Below, one piece after another: positions 4,714 through 6,116 of a stretch of DNA of 6,116 bases. Made by a program: the position numbers and the translations under genes. The DNA comes from Deltaproteobacteria bacterium. Its GTDB lineage: Bacteria; Desulfobacterota; Deferrimicrobia; Deferrimicrobiales; Deferrimicrobiaceae. The stretch covers positions 1 to 6,116 of the forward strand of contig JAJZRM010000188.1 of NCBI GenBank assembly GCA_021802685.1, read 5' to 3'. A model generated the notes under the pieces. The model had not been told where the DNA came from. It was given only the letters and a program-made list of their open reading frames with translations, and did not search any database. Position 1 is the first letter of the stretch; every line of letters begins with the position of its first letter.

Positions 4714-6116
4714 TCACTCGTAGTCGTGCGCCAGGTCCTCGAACCGGGTGAATTGCGAAAGGAAGGCGAGCTTGATGTCCTTCATGGGGCCGCTGCGGTT
4801 CTTCCCCACGATGATCTCGGCGATCCCCTTCTCCTCCTGCGGCGTCTTCTCCTTGCTGTACATCTCCTCGCGGTAGACGAACAGGATCTGGTCGCTGTCC
4901 TGTTCGATCGCCCCGGAATTATGGCTCACGATGCCGTCGGCCAGCCACGAGGCGGGTCCCGGTACGGTCAGGTCGAACACCTCCTCCGATCCGTCCGGCC
5001 TGACATCCACGACGCGGTCCCAGAACAGGTCGCTTGCCGCCCACCGCCTCAGAACATCGTCCTCCAGGATCTCCGCGTACCCCGAAACGACCGCGCGCGA
5101 AGGTGCGAAATTGAAATGGGCGCAGCCTCCGTAGGAGGTTCCCCGCATCGAGGCCATCGTCCGCCGGGAAATCCCCTGTTCCCGCATGACGGCCTTTACC
5201 CGTTCGAACACATCCCGTGGAAGGGTGTCCGCGTTCGTATTCGCGATCACGGATTCCAGGACGCGCCGTAGACACCTCGCCGGCTCCGCCCTGGGGCCGA
5301 AAGCACCCACCGAATCCAGGAAACATGCCTGCTGGTCCGACCCGGAAACATCCACCGTGAACACCGGCCTGTAATTCGCTTTCCGGACGCTGCGGATCCG
5401 GCCGACGATGCCGAGCCGCAGCAGAAGCGCGGCCACGTCCGAGGCCAACCCCTCGCTCGCGGTGCTGAAATAGACACGGGCGGCTCCCCTGGACCCTTTT
5501 CCGCGGCAGCATATGCTTCCGTCGGTCGCCCAGAGGTGGCGCAGGAGGAGTCCGACTTGGGTTTTTCCGAATCGGAACACCTCCTGAGGCAGTCGTTTCT
5601 CGTGTGAGCGCTGCCCGTGGATCCCCAATTCTCTCAGCCAGAGATTTACTCCAGCGGGATGCCACCGGTTCCCGTTTCCGGTGATGAGAAGCTGGTGCCA
5701 GTTGCCTCGTCCCGGGTATCGCTTGACCGTCACACCAAAAGCCCCTTGCGCCGCATTCGCCACGGCACGGCTGTTCTCTTCCGATGCGGTTGTATACCGC
5801 ATAGGCTGGTTGACGAGGTAACTGCCGTCTCCAACGAGGTGCCCCAGCAGCACAACATGTTCCTCGGGCCAGCTTACGGGACATACGGTTTCCGGGATTT
5901 CGCGCGCGACAGCGAGCCGGTCTCCCGCCTTCAGTTCCCCGGCACGGGTCCAGACGCCGGCGCGGTACAGCAGATGCTCCGCGGTCGTCCGGATCGTGCG
6001 CCCGCTTGCGAGCGAAACCTTGAATACCGGCTTCTTGCCCACGGACCACACGAGGTCGCTGGTCGCGGCCACGATCCGTCCTTCCGGGGACATGGCCCAC
6101 GCCTCACACGGTTTTC
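4714..6116 (-). CDS. dnaB: Replicative DNA helicase DnaB, C-terminal part with intein (partial)
   Basis: 3' part of dnaB, the hexameric helicase that unwinds DNA at the replication fork. The reading frame is open to the right edge, so the gene's start is outside. Host sequence visible is the last 67 residues (nt 4717-4917): SGAIEQDSDQILFVYRE (conserved helicase motif, usually preceded by DLRE), then GIAEIIVGKNRSGP, the region that holds the arginine finger in DnaB family members, then LAFLSQFTRFEDLA near the C terminus, as is usual. Everything between nt 4918 and the edge is an intein and must be removed by protein splicing to join the two halves. The ATG at 6091-6093 is internal to the intein and not a start; codons continue upstream of it (K-P-C-E-A-W-A). 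The gene faces the ntrBC operon tail to tail. The stop is TGA at 4714-4716. Confidence 0.93.
   Translation of the reverse strand, partial: KPCEAWAMSPEGRIVAATSDLVWSVGKKPVFKVSLASGRTIRTTAEHLLYRAGVWTRAGELKAGDRLAVAREIPETVCPVSWPEEHVVLLGHLVGDGSYLVNQPMRYTTASEENSRAVANAAQGAFGVTVKRYPGRGNWHQLLITGNGNRWHPAGVNLWLRELGIHGQRSHEKRLPQEVFRFGKTQVGLLLRHLWATDGSICCRGKGSRGAARVYFSTASEGLASDVAALLLRLGIVGRIRSVRKANYRPVFTVDVSGSDQQACFLDSVGAFGPRAEPARCLRRVLESVIANTNADTLPRDVFERVKAVMREQGISRRTMASMRGTSYGGCAHFNFAPSRAVVSGYAEILEDDVLRRWAASDLFWDRVVDVRPDGSEEVFDLTVPGPASWLADGIVSHNSGAIEQDSDQILFVYREEMYSKEKTPQEEKGIAEIIVGKNRSGPMKDIKLAFLSQFTRFEDLAHDYE
4918..6116 (-). mobile_element. DnaB intein with LAGLIDADG homing endonuclease (5' end outside window)
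   Basis: Self-splicing protein element inside dnaB. Visible: 399 residues. Positions below count from the Met at 6093. Splicing block B: GRTIRTTAEH (31-40, nt 5974-6003) with the TxxH catalytic Thr37/His40. Endonuclease blocks: C, LLGHLVGDG (82-90, Asp89) and E, LLLRHLWATDG (182-192, Asp191), both acidic residues kept. Blocks F and G: EVFDLTVPGP (371-380) through WLADGIVSHN (383-392), ending in His391-Asn392, followed by Ser as the +1 nucleophile. Stretches flanking block B align from memory with the Ssp DnaB intein (its FEIWAI and GRTIKATANH), which implies about 25 residues including block A and the first Cys/Ser lie beyond the edge, for a full size near 424. The host site is before SGAIEQD; the Ssp DnaB intein sits two residues later, before SIEQD. 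The block F His is Ala381 here. Splicing activity is inferred, not shown. Confidence 0.93.
5518..5850 (-). other. LAGLIDADG endonuclease core (dodecapeptides P1 and P2)
   Basis: Span from the first dodecapeptide (nt 5824-5850, LLGHLVGDG) to the second (nt 5518-5550, LLLRHLWATDG) within the intein. The two are separated by about 90 residues, as expected for a single-chain two-repeat endonuclease. Each ends in the acidic residue that binds the catalytic metal (Asp at 5827-5829 and 5521-5523). Such enzymes cut intein-less alleles of the host gene so that the intein is copied in by repair. Intact motifs argue against a decayed endonuclease. Limits are those of the motifs, not of the folded domain, which probably extends downstream to about nt 5040. 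Confidence 0.85.

Noticed and set aside
4918..5016. Class 3 intein (with a catalytic Cys in block F)
   Set aside because: No Cys is present in block F; the segment reads EVFDLTVPGP, so an ordinary class 1 mechanism is more likely, pending sight of residue 1.
6091..6093. ATG as the start of a stand-alone protein on the minus strand
   Set aside because: Codons continue upstream to the window edge, and the residues before it (CEAWA) align with the interior of a DnaB intein (FEIWAI in Ssp).
6106..6108. Cys codon as the first residue of the intein
   Set aside because: Only about 45 residues separate it from block B, too few, and it is not followed by a block A pattern. It matches an internal position (about residue 28) of the Ssp DnaB intein.
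4714..6116. Base composition shift marking the intein as recently acquired
   Set aside because: Hand counts give about 58-67 % G+C for intein lines and about 58-60 % for the two host dnaB lines, so the intein is not distinguishable from its host gene, although both are lower than sampled operon lines (72-77 %).

Overview
This is a GC-rich window (hand-counted 60-base samples run from about 58 to 77 % G+C) from a Gram-negative bacterium. The gene families, a lipobox-bearing lipoprotein and an NtrBC-type nitrogen control pair fit a deltaproteobacterial (Desulfobacterota / Geobacter-like) chromosome, but that placement is an inference from family resemblance and was not tested by a search.

Left part (1-4689, all on +): a tightly packed, probably co-transcribed run. 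It begins with the 3' end of a tRNA-dihydrouridine synthase gene (dus, 3-431). A PAS-HisKA-HATPase sensor kinase of the NtrB type follows (TTG start at 428, TTG/TGA overlap), then an NtrC-type sigma-54 activator (GTG start at 1546, 4-base GTGA overlap). Two bases further on is a ThiD-like hydroxymethylpyrimidine (phosphate) kinase (2991-3782), and then a patatin-like phospholipase predicted to be a lipoprotein (3796-4689). The order dus-ntrB-ntrC matches the classical nifR3-ntrB-ntrC arrangement of alphaproteobacteria, which supports calling the two-component pair NtrB/NtrC. The kinase would sense nitrogen status (through PII in known systems) and phosphorylate Asp52 of the regulator, which then drives sigma-54 promoters. 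The thiD and patatin genes look like translationally independent passengers of the operon; no functional link to nitrogen control is visible.

Right part (4714-6116, on -): the 3' end of dnaB, the replicative helicase, converging on the operon with only 24 bases between the stop codons. Only the last 67 residues of DnaB are in the window. Immediately upstream of them, and running off the right edge, is a large in-frame intein with a LAGLIDADG homing endonuclease (at least 399 residues visible, about 25 more expected outside). It ends in Ser-His-Asn and is followed by Ser-Gly-Ala-Ile-Glu-Gln-Asp, so it interrupts DnaB just before its conserved SGxIEQD motif. This is the most notable element of the window: the helicase cannot be complete until the intein splices out. 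Both endonuclease aspartates and the terminal His-Asn are intact, but the block F histidine found in the Ssp DnaB intein is an alanine here.

No tRNA, rRNA, CRISPR array, insertion sequence or convincing terminator was found. No wholly new multi-gene system is evident; the intein and the operon composition are the points that deserve follow-up.
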